Shown: positions 33,706-42,598, counted from the stretch's first letter. The stretch is 64,000 bases of DNA from Amarolinea sp964580725 (GCA_964580725.1 CAZOLV010000012.1:12644-76643); one strand, 5' to 3'. Numbers and translations are program-made. The notes: a model not told the origin generated them from the sequence alone.

Positions 33706-34596
33706 ATGACAGCAAATCTCATAGATGGCAAGGCCGTCGCAGCCCGCATCCGGGCGCAGTTGGCCGCAGAAATTCCGACGCTGCGCCAGCAAGCGGGCCG
33801 GGCGCCCGGCCTGGCCACCGTCCTCGTTGGCGACAATCCGGCCTCACAGGCCTACGTCAGCTCCAAGCGCAAGGCCTGCGCCGAAATCGGCGTCGAATCG
33901 TTTGGCCATGAACTGCCTGCTTCCACCAGTCAAGCCGATTTGGAAGCAGTCGTGCGCACTCTCAACGCCAATCCGGCGGTTGACGGCATTCTGGTGCAAC
34001 TGCCGCTGCCCGCTGGCCTGGACGAAGAGGCCGTCCTCAGCGCCATCAGCCTGGACAAGGACGTTGACGGCTTCCACCCCATCAACATCGGGCGCCTGAA
34101 CATGAAGGGACGCCCGCCCCTCTTCGTCCCCTGCACCCCCCTGGGCTGCCTGATGCTGCTGCTCGATGCCGGCGTCAAGCTCAGCGGCGCCGACGCCGTC
34201 GTCATCGGGCGCAGCAACATCGTCGGCATTCCCATGGCCGCTCTCCTGCGCAATCATGACGCCACCGTCACCGTCTGTCACAGCCGCACGCGCGATTTGC
34301 CCGCCAAGGTGCGCCAGGCCGATGTGGTCGTAGCCGCCATCGGCCGCGCCGAGATGATCCGCGCCGATTGGATCAAGCCAGGCGCCGTCGTCATTGACGT
34401 CGGCATCAACCGTGTGGAAGACGCCAGCAAGAAGCTCGGTTATCGGCTGGTGGGCGATGTCGCCTTCGAGGAGGTCAAGGAGGTCGCCGGCGCCATCACC
34501 CCGGTGCCGGGCGGCGTCGGCCCCATGACCATCGCCATGCTGCTGCACAACACCGTCACCGCCTTCAAGCGCAAGCTGGAGACCGTCACGGCATAA
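33706..34596 (+). CDS. folD: Bifunctional methylene-THF dehydrogenase / methenyl-THF cyclohydrolase FolD
   Basis: 296 residues, the standard FolD length. It interconverts 5,10-methylene- and 10-formyl-tetrahydrofolate using NADP. The motifs are complete: Tyr50 and Lys54 in QAYVSSKRKAC, GILVQLPLPAGLD, KDVDGFHPINIGRL, PCTPLGC, the nucleotide loop GRSNIVGIP and PVPGGVGPMTIAMLL. Starts with ATG after AGAGGCGCAAG. Ends 12 bp before an assembly gap. Confidence 0.97.
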   Translation: MTANLIDGKAVAARIRAQLAAEIPTLRQQAGRAPGLATVLVGDNPASQAYVSSKRKACAEIGVESFGHELPASTSQADLEAVVRTLNANPAVDGILVQLPLPAGLDEEAVLSAISLDKDVDGFHPINIGRLNMKGRPPLFVPCTPLGCLMLLLDAGVKLSGADAVVIGRSNIVGIPMAALLRNHDATVTVCHSRTRDLPAKVRQADVVVAAIGRAEMIRADWIKPGAVVIDVGINRVEDASKKLGYRLVGDVAFEEVKEVAGAITPVPGGVGPMTIAMLLHNTVTAFKRKLETVTA

Positions 34597-34608
34597 TTGC
34601 CCCATCTG

Positions 34609-34708
34609 NNNNNNNNNNNNNNNNNNNNNNNNNNNNNNNNNNNNNNNNNNNNNNNNNNNNNNNNNNNNNNNNNNNNNNNNNNNNNNNNNNNNNNNNNNNN
34701 NNNNNNNN
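34609..34708. other. Assembly gap (100 N)
   Basis: Exactly 100 N directly beside a 22-bp tandem repeat; the true length is unknown. Confidence 0.98.
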
Positions 34709-34785
34709 CGCGATGTGTGAATGATGCCTGCGCGATGTGTGAATGATGCCTGCGCGATGTGTGAATGATGCCTGCGCGATGTGTG
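34709..34785. repeat. 22-bp tandem repeat next to the gap
   Basis: Three full units and one half unit of CGCGATGTGTGAATGATGCC plus TG. It probably continues into the gap. No spacers, so it is not a CRISPR. Confidence 0.9.
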
Positions 34786-34894
34786 CGCGCTGACCGCTGG
34801 CAAGCGTGGAGACTGTGCGCTTGTTCGGCTGACAGACCCGTAGGCTGACCATCTGACAGACAAGACTAGACAAGACAAAAGAAGAGGACAACCA

Positions 34895-35332
34895 ATGGCT
34901 CGAGAACGCAGCGTCGAGGAGATTCAAATCCAGATCGGCGATATTCGCTACACCCTCTCTGGCGGCGCTTTTGCCGAGATGGTCGCCAAGGTCAAAGAAG
35001 TGCCCGGTCGCCGCTTTCGCTCGCTTCCCAACGACAAACATTGGGTGCTGCCGGGCACACTCGACCAGATCGAGCCGGCCCTCAGCCCATTTCATCTGAC
35101 GGCCGTCGGCAAGGCGCTCAAGGTCAGCCTGATGGAACCGACCAACATGCCGACCACGCCCGATGATGCCCTGACGCTGTTGAACCAGGACCGCGCACTA
35201 TTGGAACGCATCGCCCAAGACCTGCGCGACGTCGTCTCCCTTCTCGGCCGCAACCCGGATCACCTGGGGGGCGAGGAAAAAAAGCTCGTTATGCGCACCG
35301 CTCAGGCGCTGATGGGGTGGAAGGCGACCTGA
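34895..35332 (+). CDS. Hypothetical protein
   Basis: 145 residues from ATG 34895, with AGAGGA upstream. An N-terminal alpha/beta part (IQIQIGDIRYTLSGGAFAEMVAKVKEVPGRRF, WVLPGTLDQIEP) reads like a small domain that contacts nucleic acid or nucleotide, followed by a long helix (DALTLLNQDRALLERIAQDLRDV). No family recognised. It converges with the radical-SAM gene, 16 bp apart. Confidence 0.65.
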   Translation: MARERSVEEIQIQIGDIRYTLSGGAFAEMVAKVKEVPGRRFRSLPNDKHWVLPGTLDQIEPALSPFHLTAVGKALKVSLMEPTNMPTTPDDALTLLNQDRALLERIAQDLRDVVSLLGRNPDHLGGEEKKLVMRTAQALMGWKAT

Positions 35333-35348
35333 CCATCGCTGCGGGACG

Positions 35349-36524
35349 TCACCACGCCGGGCTGAGGCGCGCCTGGATTGGCGCATGCTGGCCGTTGAGC
35401 AAGACGAACGAGCCTGCCCGCTGCACATCTACACCCAATTTGCGCAACTGACCCAGGTCGTGCAGCGCGCCCTGGCGCCGGGCGCGCTCGATGCGCGCCA
35501 GGGTCTGCGGACCAATGCCCGGCACGCGCAGCAGATCACGCGGCGCGGCTTGATTCACCTCCAGCGGGAACCACTCCGGGTGACGCTGCGCCCAGGCCAG
35601 CTTTGGATCGGTCTCCAACGGCAGGTTGCCGTTGTCATCGAAGGCCAGTTCTTCGACGCCAAAGCCATAGTCGCGCAGCAGAAAATCGCTTTGATAGAGG
35701 CGGAATTCGCGCGCCGGCGCCGTCGGCTGCAAGCCCGCAAACGGCGTGTCGCGCACCGGGTGAAAGGCGCTATAATAGGCGCGCTGCAAGCCAACCTCGC
35801 GGTACAAGCGTTGACTGGCGTTCAACAGTTCCTGATCGCTCTCGCCCGCCGGGCCGACGACGAACTGCGTCACCAGGCTAACGGGCGTCGCCCGCATCGG
35901 CGGCATCGCGTTGTCGCGCCCACTGCCCGCCCAACGCATCTGTCGAATCAGGCGGTGCGCCCGCCTGAGCGGCTCCACCAGACTCTCCTCGAACGTCTTC
36001 ATTGGCGCCAGGCGGCTCAGATGCTGCGGCGTCGGCGCCTCCAGGTTGGTCGAGACGCGATTGGCCATCTGCACGGCGCGTTCGATCTGCGCCTCCTCCG
36101 TCCCAGGCAGCAGTTTCAAGTGGACATAACCCTGATAGCCATATTTGCGCCGAATCAGCTCCACCGTCTGCAACATGCGATCCATCGAGCGCCGCGCGCC
36201 GATGATGCCTGAGCTGAGGAAGATACCCTCCACCAGGCCAGCGCGCTGCATCTGATCGAACGCGGCGGCCAGATCATCGGGGCTGAGGGTTTCACGGCGG
36301 AAGCTGCGACCGGCGCGGAAGGGGCAGTAGAAGCAGTTCTTCTCGCACGCGCTCGTTTGCAGAATCTTCAGAATGGGCTTGCGGCGCCCGCCTGCATGGA
36401 GCAGCGCGATAGACTTGTGCAGGTCAGGCCGCGACGCCGGCCGCGGCGCCGGTTCGCCCGCCTCCAAACAGGCCTCGAACTGCGCCGCCTCTTCCAGTTG
36501 TTGTATCTTGGCGTGAATTTCCAT
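35349..36524 (-). CDS. Radical SAM protein with helix-hairpin-helix, putative DNA modification/repair
   Basis: 391 residues. The radical-SAM cluster motif is CEKNCFYCP (Cys-X3-Cys-X2-Cys). The C-terminus has a helix-hairpin-helix DNA-binding motif, RDLLRVPGIGPQTLARIERARR. This matches the family annotated as putative DNA modification/repair radical SAM protein, often found beside a uracil-DNA-glycosylase-like gene; no such partner is in this window. Its promoter carries two LexA-like boxes, which supports a DNA-damage role (inference). Confidence 0.88.
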   Translation of the reverse strand: MEIHAKIQQLEEAAQFEACLEAGEPAPRPASRPDLHKSIALLHAGGRRKPILKILQTSACEKNCFYCPFRAGRSFRRETLSPDDLAAAFDQMQRAGLVEGIFLSSGIIGARRSMDRMLQTVELIRRKYGYQGYVHLKLLPGTEEAQIERAVQMANRVSTNLEAPTPQHLSRLAPMKTFEESLVEPLRRAHRLIRQMRWAGSGRDNAMPPMRATPVSLVTQFVVGPAGESDQELLNASQRLYREVGLQRAYYSAFHPVRDTPFAGLQPTAPAREFRLYQSDFLLRDYGFGVEELAFDDNGNLPLETDPKLAWAQRHPEWFPLEVNQAAPRDLLRVPGIGPQTLARIERARRQGALHDLGQLRKLGVDVQRAGSFVLLNGQHAPIQARLSPAW

Positions 36525-36555
36525 TGTTTCAACCCCTCATGATCGCTGTATCCCT

Positions 36556-36584
36556 ATTATACCGAACAAATGTGCGTCTGGCAA
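36556..36584 (-). promoter_or_regulatory. Promoter of the radical-SAM repair gene
   Basis: On the minus strand, TTGCCA (36579-36584), 17-bp spacer and perfect TATAAT (36556-36561), about 35 bp upstream of the gene start. Confidence 0.75.
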
Positions 36585-36599
36585 GAACGTTTGTTCTTG
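36563..36599. promoter_or_regulatory. Two LexA/SOS-like boxes overlapping the promoter
   Basis: Box 1, CGAACAAATGTGC (36563-36575), lies between -35 and -10. Box 2, GAACGTTTGTTC (36585-36596), abuts the -35 and sits in a wider palindrome CAAGAAC-GTTT-GTTCTTG (36582-36599). Both fit the Gram-positive-type pattern CGAACRNRYGTTYC with one or two mismatches. Placement suits repression of the radical-SAM gene. Confidence 0.65.
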
Positions 36600-36618
36600 T
36601 TTTGCGCCACTTTGACCT

Positions 36619-36647
36619 TTGGCAATCTGCCTGAAATGCGGTAAACT
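36619..36647 (+). promoter_or_regulatory. Promoter of the glycan gene run
   Basis: TTGGCA (36619-36624), 17-bp spacer, TAAACT (36642-36647), about 58 bp before the TPR gene. It is divergent from the radical-SAM promoter. Confidence 0.55.
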
Positions 36648-36704
36648 GCGCCGCAGACCGCACACTGGGCGGCCAATCTCTCTTTTTCTTTTTTGGAAAA
36701 CGCC

Positions 36705-37571
36705 ATGCCTGCCATTTCGACGCCTCTGCGCCCCGCTGCCCTGCTCTTGCTGGCTTGCCTGTTACTCGGCGCCTGGCGGGTTGTCACGCGGGCGCCTGGC
36801 TGGCTGGCGCTCAACCAGGGCATGGCCGCCTGGCGTGATCAGCGCCTGACGCCCGCCGCCCTCGCCCTCACCCAGGCCACGCAGCGCCAACCCCTTGCCG
36901 GCCCCGCCTGGCGGGCGTTGGGGCGCCTGCTGCTGCAGCAGGACCAGCCGGCAGCCGCCCGCCAAGCCCTGCAGCAGGCCCTGGCCCGTCAGCCGCACGA
37001 TCCCCTGACCCATCTCGAACTGGCGCGCAGCCTGGCCGGCCTCGGCGCCGATGCCCCGGCTCTGACGCACTATCGCCTGGCCGGCTGGCCAGCCTACGTC
37101 AGCCTGCGGCGCCAGGCGCAAAGTTTGCTGACCGCGAGTGACGCCGCACAGGCCGACCGGCTGGCTGAGCAGGCCGCCGCCGTCATGCCCACCCGCCCCG
37201 AAGCCTTCTATCTCTGGGGCGAGACCCGTTGGGCGCAGGCCGATCATCCCGCCGCCGTCGCTCTCTGGCAGCGCGGCGTCGTCCTGGCGCAGTCGCCTGC
37301 GACCGCGCTCGATCTCTATTACCAGGGTCGCATCGCCCTGGCCCTGGGCGATCCAGCCGCCGTCGAGATCCTCAGGTCCGCCTGGCGCCTCGATCCCACC
37401 TTCCCCTGGACCGGGCTTTGGCTTGGCGAAGCCCTGCTGGCCGCTGGTCAGCCGGACGCCGCTGCCGCCGTCTGGCAGCAACAGGTACAACGTTTCCCCG
37501 CCAACCCCTGGGCTGGCCGTCGCCTGCAAGAGTTGGCCGCCCGCCAGACGCCCAGCCCCTGGCGCCGCTGA
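36705..37571 (+). CDS. Membrane-anchored TPR protein
   Basis: 288 residues from ATG 36705. An N-terminal membrane segment (ALLLLACLLLGAWRVV) precedes about six TPR-like repeats, for example AWRALGRLLLQQDQPAAARQ, YLWGETRWAQADHPAAVALW and GLWLGEALLAAGQPDAAAAVW. TPRs mediate protein contacts. It is the first gene of the plus-strand glycan region and stands 42 bp before the GT2 gene. It resembles a small version of the giant TPR protein further along. Confidence 0.8.
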   Translation: MPAISTPLRPAALLLLACLLLGAWRVVTRAPGWLALNQGMAAWRDQRLTPAALALTQATQRQPLAGPAWRALGRLLLQQDQPAAARQALQQALARQPHDPLTHLELARSLAGLGADAPALTHYRLAGWPAYVSLRRQAQSLLTASDAAQADRLAEQAAAVMPTRPEAFYLWGETRWAQADHPAAVALWQRGVVLAQSPATALDLYYQGRIALALGDPAAVEILRSAWRLDPTFPWTGLWLGEALLAAGQPDAAAAVWQQQVQRFPANPWAGRRLQELAARQTPSPWRR

Positions 37572-37613
37572 TCGTTGTTTCTGATCGTCGCTGATCTTGG
37601 ATATCACAAACGC

Positions 37614-38441
37614 ATGGATTCGACCGTCTCGCGTTCGCACAAATTGCTCGTCATTGTGCCCGCCTACCAGGAAGAGGCCTCCATTGCGCATGTCGTCGGC
37701 GCCGTCATCGCTGCTCATGCCGGCAACGCCGCCCGCCAGTTGCCGGCCGCCGACGTCCTGGTCATTGACGACGGCTCCTGCGATCAAACCGCCGCCCAGG
37801 CGCAGGCCGCCGGGGCCATCGTCCTGCGCCTGCCCTTCAACCTCGGCATTGGCGGCGCCGTACAGGCCGGCTTCCAATTTGCCGCCCACTACGGCTACGG
37901 TTTCACCGGACGCGTCGATGGCGATGGTCAGCACAACCCCGCCGATCTGCACACCCTGCTCATGCCGGTTTTGCAAGGACGCGCCGATGTCGCCATTGGC
38001 ACGCGCTTTGCCAGCCGCTCCCTTCTGAACGCCAGCCAGGCGCCCGCACCCACCGCTGCGCCGCCCGCCCCCCACCACTGGGTGCCCGTCAGTCGTCGCC
38101 TGGGCATCCGCATCTTCGCCTGGCTCGTCGCTCTGCTGACCGGACAGGCCGTCACCGATCCAACGTCAGGCCTGCAGGTCGCCAACCGCCGCGCCATCGA
38201 GTTTCTCGCCCGCTTCTACCCGCAGGACTACCCTGAAATCGAAGCCCGCATCCTCCTGCACCGCGCCGGCCTGCGCGTCGTCGAGCTTCCCGTCGTCATG
38301 GCCCCGCGCCGCGGCGGCGTCTCTTCCATCAATCACTGGCGCGGCGCCTACTACATGGTCAAAGTGACCCTGGCCGTGCTCATCGCCGCCGTCAAGCAGA
38401 TCCCCACCCTGACCCCCCATCGCCCAGAGAATCCCCCCTGA
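37614..38441 (+). CDS. Family 2 glycosyltransferase (polyprenyl-phosphate sugar synthase type)
   Basis: 275 residues from ATG 37614; a TTG further upstream is less likely. GT-A fold motifs are LLVIVPAYQEEASIAHVV, VLVIDDGSCDQT, NLGIGGAVQAGFQFA and the metal-binding FTGRVDGDGQHNPAD. The C-terminal part (DPTSGLQVANRRAIEF, EARILLHRAGLRVVELPV) fits dolichyl/undecaprenyl-phosphate sugar synthases. The adjacent DUF2304 protein commonly accompanies such enzymes. Confidence 0.92.
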   Translation: MDSTVSRSHKLLVIVPAYQEEASIAHVVGAVIAAHAGNAARQLPAADVLVIDDGSCDQTAAQAQAAGAIVLRLPFNLGIGGAVQAGFQFAAHYGYGFTGRVDGDGQHNPADLHTLLMPVLQGRADVAIGTRFASRSLLNASQAPAPTAAPPAPHHWVPVSRRLGIRIFAWLVALLTGQAVTDPTSGLQVANRRAIEFLARFYPQDYPEIEARILLHRAGLRVVELPVVMAPRRGGVSSINHWRGAYYMVKVTLAVLIAAVKQIPTLTPHRPENPP

Positions 38442-38466
38442 AATCAAAACCCACCCCGCCGCCACC

Positions 38467-38516
38467 CTCCCGAAATCGGGGGGGCCAGGGGGCCACCCTC
38501 CCGAAATCTGGGGGGT
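38467..38516. repeat. Dispersed palindrome pair before the DUF2304 gene
   Basis: Two units, CCTCCCGAAATCGGGGGG and CCTCCCGAAATCTGGGGGG, separated by GCCAGGGGGCCA. Same family as the copies at 7557, 21001, 24757 and 29051. Confidence 0.75.
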
Positions 38517-38539
38517 GCAACCAGAAAGGACACTGCACG

Positions 38540-38965
38540 ATGCCGCAACCGCTCTTGAAACTCATCGCCGTCACCGTCAGCTTCGCCTGGCTTGGGCTGA
38601 TCGTCGAGCTTGTGCGCCGTGGACGGCTGCGCGAGGATCATGCCCTCTTCTGGCTGGTCGCCGGCGTCGTTCTCCTCTTCCTCTCCCTCTTCGGCGGAAC
38701 GCTGCGTACCCTCGCCGCTGCCATCGGCGTCGTCTACGCCCCCTCCCTCCTTTTTGGCGTTGGACTATTCTTTGTCCTCGTCGTCCTGCTCTTCCAGGGC
38801 ATCGCCCTCTCTCGTCTGCAGGCGCAGAACAAAGAACTGGCGCAGCATATCGCCCTCTTGGAACATGGGGCGCGCTGGCGCATGCCGCCTCTCATTCCTG
38901 CTGACGCCATGACCCCTGCCGACCTGACCCCCGTTGCCTCCGATCCCGTTGGACTGGCGACATGA
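38540..38965 (+). CDS. DUF2304-type membrane protein
   Basis: 141 residues with about three membrane helices (LLKLIAVTVSFAWLGLIVEL, ALFWLVAGVVLLFLSLF, SLLFGVGLFFVLVVLLFQGI) and the linker VRRGRLREDHALFW typical of DUF2304, followed by a helix RLQAQNKELAQHIALLE. Such proteins travel with GT2 glycosyltransferases and may organise lipid-linked sugar steps. The stop overlaps the next start (ATGA). Confidence 0.85.
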   Translation: MPQPLLKLIAVTVSFAWLGLIVELVRRGRLREDHALFWLVAGVVLLFLSLFGGTLRTLAAAIGVVYAPSLLFGVGLFFVLVVLLFQGIALSRLQAQNKELAQHIALLEHGARWRMPPLIPADAMTPADLTPVASDPVGLAT

Positions 38966-40644
38966 CCTATCGCTGTTACGTCATCGGTCTCGATGGGGCC
39001 ACCTTCGACCTCATCCGCCCCTGGGCCGACCAGGGCTATCTCCCCACGTTCACCCGCCTCCTGCGCACAGGCGCCTGGGGCGCTCTGCGCAGCACCATCC
39101 CCCCCATGACCGGCCCCGCCTGGACCACCTTTGCCACCGGCGCCAATCCCGCCCGTCACGACATCTACGATTGGGTCCACCGCACCCCCGGCTCCTATCG
39201 CTTCGTCCCGGCCACCGCCGCCCACCGCCGCCTGCCCAGCCTGTGGGCGCGCCTCAGCGCCGCCGGCCGCCGCGTCTGCGTCATCAACGTCCCCATGACC
39301 TTTCCGCCCGAACCGGTCAACGGCCTGCTCATCTCTGGCCTGCCCACCCCTTCCAAACAGCTCGTCTTCACCCACCCGCCCGCGCTCGCCCAGGAGTTGG
39401 AGCGCATCACCGGCAACTACCTGCTCTATCCCGATCCCGGCCAGGCCTATTCCGACGCCGGCGTGGATGCCTTCCTGGCGCGGCTCGAACGCACCACCAT
39501 CAGCCGTATCAAAACGGTCGAGGCGCTGCGGGCGCAGGAGCCGTGGGACTTCTGCATGGTCGTCTTCAACGGCACCGACACTGTGCAGCACGCCATGTGG
39601 AAGTACATGAGCGCCGCCCATCCGCTGCACAATCCCGCCAAAGCAGCGCGCTACGGCGGCGCCATTTTGGCCTATTATCAATCGCTCGACCGCTGGCTGG
39701 CCACGCAGCTCGATTCCCTGCCCGCCGACGCCGTGCTCATGCTGATGTCCGATCACGGCTTTGGGCCGTTTCACAAGTTCATCCACGTCAACAACTGGTT
39801 GCGCCGCGCCGGTTTCCTGCGCATCCGCTCCGGCTGGCGTGCCCGTCTCAAGTCTGCCGCCTTCGCTGCCGGTTTCAGCCCCATGACCATCTACGACCTG
39901 TTGATGCGCATCGGCCTGGGCGCGCTCAAGCGCGAGGTCGTGCGCGGTCAGGGCCAGGGGCTGCTGCGCTCCCTCTTCCTCTCCTTCGACGATGTAGATT
40001 GGCCGCACACCCAGGCCTACTCGTTGGGCAACATCGGCCAGATTCGCTTGAACGTGCGTGGGCGCGAGCCGCAGGGCTGCGTCGCCCCTGGCGCTGAATA
40101 CGCCGCTGTGCGCCAGGCCATCATCGCCAGCCTGCGTCAATTGAGCGATCCAACCACCGGCGAGACGGTCGTTGATGAAATCTACCCGCGCGAGGCGCTC
40201 TATGCCGGGCCTTACCTGGAGAACGCGCCCGACATCGTCTTCCTGCCCAAGCGACTGGAGTACTTTGGCTTTGGCGAGTACGAATTTGGCTCCCATCACA
40301 TCATCGAGACGCCGCGCCGCGGCATTTCCGGCACCCACCGCATGAACGGTATCTTCATGGCCGCCGGCGCCCCGCTGCGCGCCGGCGCCGAGATCCACGG
40401 CGCACAACTGGCCGACCTGGCGCCCACCATCCTGCACCTGATGGGGCTGCCCATCCCTCCCGAATTGGACGGGCGCATCCTGCTCGAGGCCCTGACCGAC
40501 GATGCCCGCCAGGCGCTGGCGCTGACCTCGTCGCCAGACACCGCCGCGCCCCTCGTCTCCCCGCCGCCGGCCGATTTCGACCTCTCGCCCGCCGACGAGG
40601 CCGCCATCGGCGCCAGGCTGCGCGCTCTCGGTTACGTGGGATGA
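38962..40644 (+). CDS. Alkaline-phosphatase-superfamily protein (phosphodiesterase/pyrophosphatase type), copy 1
   Basis: 560 residues. It starts with the metal Asp11 in VIGLDGATFDL and the likely nucleophile Thr50 in IPPMTGPAWTTFATG. Later metal ligands are in LMSDHGFGPFHKF and in SGTHRMNGIF. It belongs to the type I phosphodiesterase / nucleotide pyrophosphatase family; the substrate may be a phospho-glycan or lipid-linked intermediate (inference from neighbours). No signal peptide, so cytosolic. Coupled by 4-bp overlaps to genes on both sides. Confidence 0.9.
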   Translation: MTYRCYVIGLDGATFDLIRPWADQGYLPTFTRLLRTGAWGALRSTIPPMTGPAWTTFATGANPARHDIYDWVHRTPGSYRFVPATAAHRRLPSLWARLSAAGRRVCVINVPMTFPPEPVNGLLISGLPTPSKQLVFTHPPALAQELERITGNYLLYPDPGQAYSDAGVDAFLARLERTTISRIKTVEALRAQEPWDFCMVVFNGTDTVQHAMWKYMSAAHPLHNPAKAARYGGAILAYYQSLDRWLATQLDSLPADAVLMLMSDHGFGPFHKFIHVNNWLRRAGFLRIRSGWRARLKSAAFAAGFSPMTIYDLLMRIGLGALKREVVRGQGQGLLRSLFLSFDDVDWPHTQAYSLGNIGQIRLNVRGREPQGCVAPGAEYAAVRQAIIASLRQLSDPTTGETVVDEIYPREALYAGPYLENAPDIVFLPKRLEYFGFGEYEFGSHHIIETPRRGISGTHRMNGIFMAAGAPLRAGAEIHGAQLADLAPTILHLMGLPIPPELDGRILLEALTDDARQALALTSSPDTAAPLVSPPPADFDLSPADEAAIGARLRALGYVG

Positions 40645-41513
40645 GCGCCATGACTATGCCGGGGGCACCGCCTGTCAATGCGCTCACCATTGACCTGGAA
40701 GAGTGGTTTCATGGCCTGACCAGTGCCAACGCCCAGGTCGCACGCTGGCCCACCTGGCCGCGTCGCGCCGCCCTGCTCACCGACCGCCTGCTGGCGCTGC
40801 TGGCCGCCCACGATGTGTGCGCCACATTCTTCGTCGTCGGCGAGCTGGCCGCCGCCGAGCCGGCCCTCCTGCGTCGTCTTGCCGACGCCGGCCATGAGAT
40901 CGGGGTACACGGATTCCTCCATCGTTTCGTCCATCGCCTGACGCCCGCCCAGTTCCGCGACGAACTGCGGCGCACCACTGACGCCATCCGCCGGGCCGTG
41001 GGCGACGTTCCGCTTTGGGGGCACCGCGCCCCCTACTTTTCGATCAACGCCTCCTGCCTGTGGGCGCTCGACGTGTTGGCGGAGGAGGGCTTTGCCTATG
41101 ACGCCAGTCTGCTGCGCACACGCAACCCGCTCTACGGCTTTGCCGCCGCCCCGCTGCAACCCGTTCGCCTGGCCAATGGCTTGTGCGAATTTCCCACCAC
41201 CACCATCGGCCTCGGCCAGTGGCGCCTGCCCTACGGCGGGTTTGGCTGGCGTCTGCTGCCTGGGGCGCTCGTGCGCACGCTGGTGCAGCGTGCCCAGGCG
41301 CAGGGGCCGGTCGTCGCCTACCTGCATCCCTGGGAGTTCGACCTTGCGCAGCCATCGCCCACGCGCCTGACGCCGCGCGAGCGCATCACCCACTGCCTGG
41401 GGCGGCGGCGCTTGTGGGGCACCTGGTCGCTGTTGCTGCGCCAGTTCGCCTGGCAGCCACTGTGCGCCTGGCTGAGCCACGCCGACCGGCTGCCGCCCTG
41501 GAGCCTGGCATGA
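40641..41513 (+). CDS. Polysaccharide deacetylase (exosortase-locus type)
   Basis: 290 residues. The NodB fold shows LTIDLEEWFHG (metal/catalytic Asp), FFVVGELA, HEIGVHGFLHRFVH with the His pair, and WGHRAPYFSI. The C-terminal VVAYLHPWEFD matches the subgroup of deacetylases found with FemAB-like proteins in exosortase-associated polysaccharide loci. It would remove acetyl groups from a surface polysaccharide. ATGA overlaps with both neighbours. Confidence 0.92.
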   Translation: MSAMTMPGAPPVNALTIDLEEWFHGLTSANAQVARWPTWPRRAALLTDRLLALLAAHDVCATFFVVGELAAAEPALLRRLADAGHEIGVHGFLHRFVHRLTPAQFRDELRRTTDAIRRAVGDVPLWGHRAPYFSINASCLWALDVLAEEGFAYDASLLRTRNPLYGFAAAPLQPVRLANGLCEFPTTTIGLGQWRLPYGGFGWRLLPGALVRTLVQRAQAQGPVVAYLHPWEFDLAQPSPTRLTPRERITHCLGRRRLWGTWSLLLRQFAWQPLCAWLSHADRLPPWSLA

Positions 41514-42598
41514 TCGAGCAGCCGGTCGAGATCCACCTGGGCGCGCCCGCGGCCGACTGGGATGAGTTCGTCCTGGCGTCGCCTGCGGCCGGCCCTTTTC
41601 ACCTGGCCGCCTGGCAAGAGTTGTACCGCCAGGTCTACGGCTTGCGCCCTCTCGCCCTGACGGCGCGCCAGGGCGGCGCGGTCGTTGGTGTGCTGCCGCT
41701 GTGCCAGGTGCGCGCCTGGCCCGCCCGCCCGCACCTCACTTCGCTGCCGGGCGGAGTCTGCGCCGCATCGCCTGCCGCCGCCCAGGCCCTGCTCGACGCC
41801 GCCGCAGATCTGACCAGACGCCTCGACGTCGCTTTTCTGGCGCTGCGCGACAGCCCTATCCCCCTCCCCTGGCCGGTCGAAACCGGGCCGCTCACCGCAG
41901 ATGCGCCGCACATGGCCCGCTGGCGCAGCATTGCGCGCCATGTCGTGATCCGTCAGCGCCTGCAGCCAGACGCCGATGCGCTCTGGCGCGGCTTCCGGCA
42001 CGATCTGCGCAACTTGATCCGACGTGGGCAGCGCGCCGGTTTCAGCTTGACCTGGGACGCCGCCCAACTGGACACCTGGTATCCCGCCTTTGCCGAAAAT
42101 TCACAGCGCAAAGGCACCCCTGCGCTCAGCCGTCGCTTCCTGCAGCAGGCCGCTGCCCGCTTCCCCGACCGTTTCACCCTCTTGACGCTGCGCCAGGGTG
42201 ACGCGTTGGTAGGCGGCGGCTGCCAGTTTCTCCTGGGCCAGACGGTTTGGTGCACCTGGGGGGCGGTGCGCCCGGCCTTCCTGCGCCAACACGCCAGCTA
42301 TCTGTTCTATTGGGAGATTCTGGCCCATTTCGCCGGCGGCGCCTGGGCCGTGGTGGACTTTGGCCGTAGCGCGGCCGGTTCCGGTCAGGCCGCCTTCAAG
42401 CGGCAGTTCAGCTTTGGCCAGGAACAGCCGCTCTATCAACACGTCTGGCTGCACCGGCAGACGCGCCTGCCCGCCTTGATCGCCCAGGCGCAGCCGGCCG
42501 GCGCGTTGGGATGGGCGCAGCGTCTCTGGCAGCGCCTGCCCCCGGCCGCCGCCGAACGTTTGAGCGACCTGGTGCGCCGCCGCACGCCGTTTGGCTGA
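41510..42598 (+). CDS. FemAB/GNAT-like acyltransferase
   Basis: 362 residues from ATG 41510, which overlaps the deacetylase stop. The double GNAT fold is suggested by FHLAAWQELYRQVYGLRPLALTA, LRNLIRRGQRAGFSL, FLQQAAARFPDRFTLLTLR, DALVGGGCQFLLG and VDFGRSAAGSGQAAFKRQF. FemAB-like proteins next to NodB deacetylases are a signature of exosortase-type exopolysaccharide loci. No exosortase is in this window. Confidence 0.88.
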   Translation: MIEQPVEIHLGAPAADWDEFVLASPAAGPFHLAAWQELYRQVYGLRPLALTARQGGAVVGVLPLCQVRAWPARPHLTSLPGGVCAASPAAAQALLDAAADLTRRLDVAFLALRDSPIPLPWPVETGPLTADAPHMARWRSIARHVVIRQRLQPDADALWRGFRHDLRNLIRRGQRAGFSLTWDAAQLDTWYPAFAENSQRKGTPALSRRFLQQAAARFPDRFTLLTLRQGDALVGGGCQFLLGQTVWCTWGAVRPAFLRQHASYLFYWEILAHFAGGAWAVVDFGRSAAGSGQAAFKRQFSFGQEQPLYQHVWLHRQTRLPALIAQAQPAGALGWAQRLWQRLPPAAAERLSDLVRRRTPFG

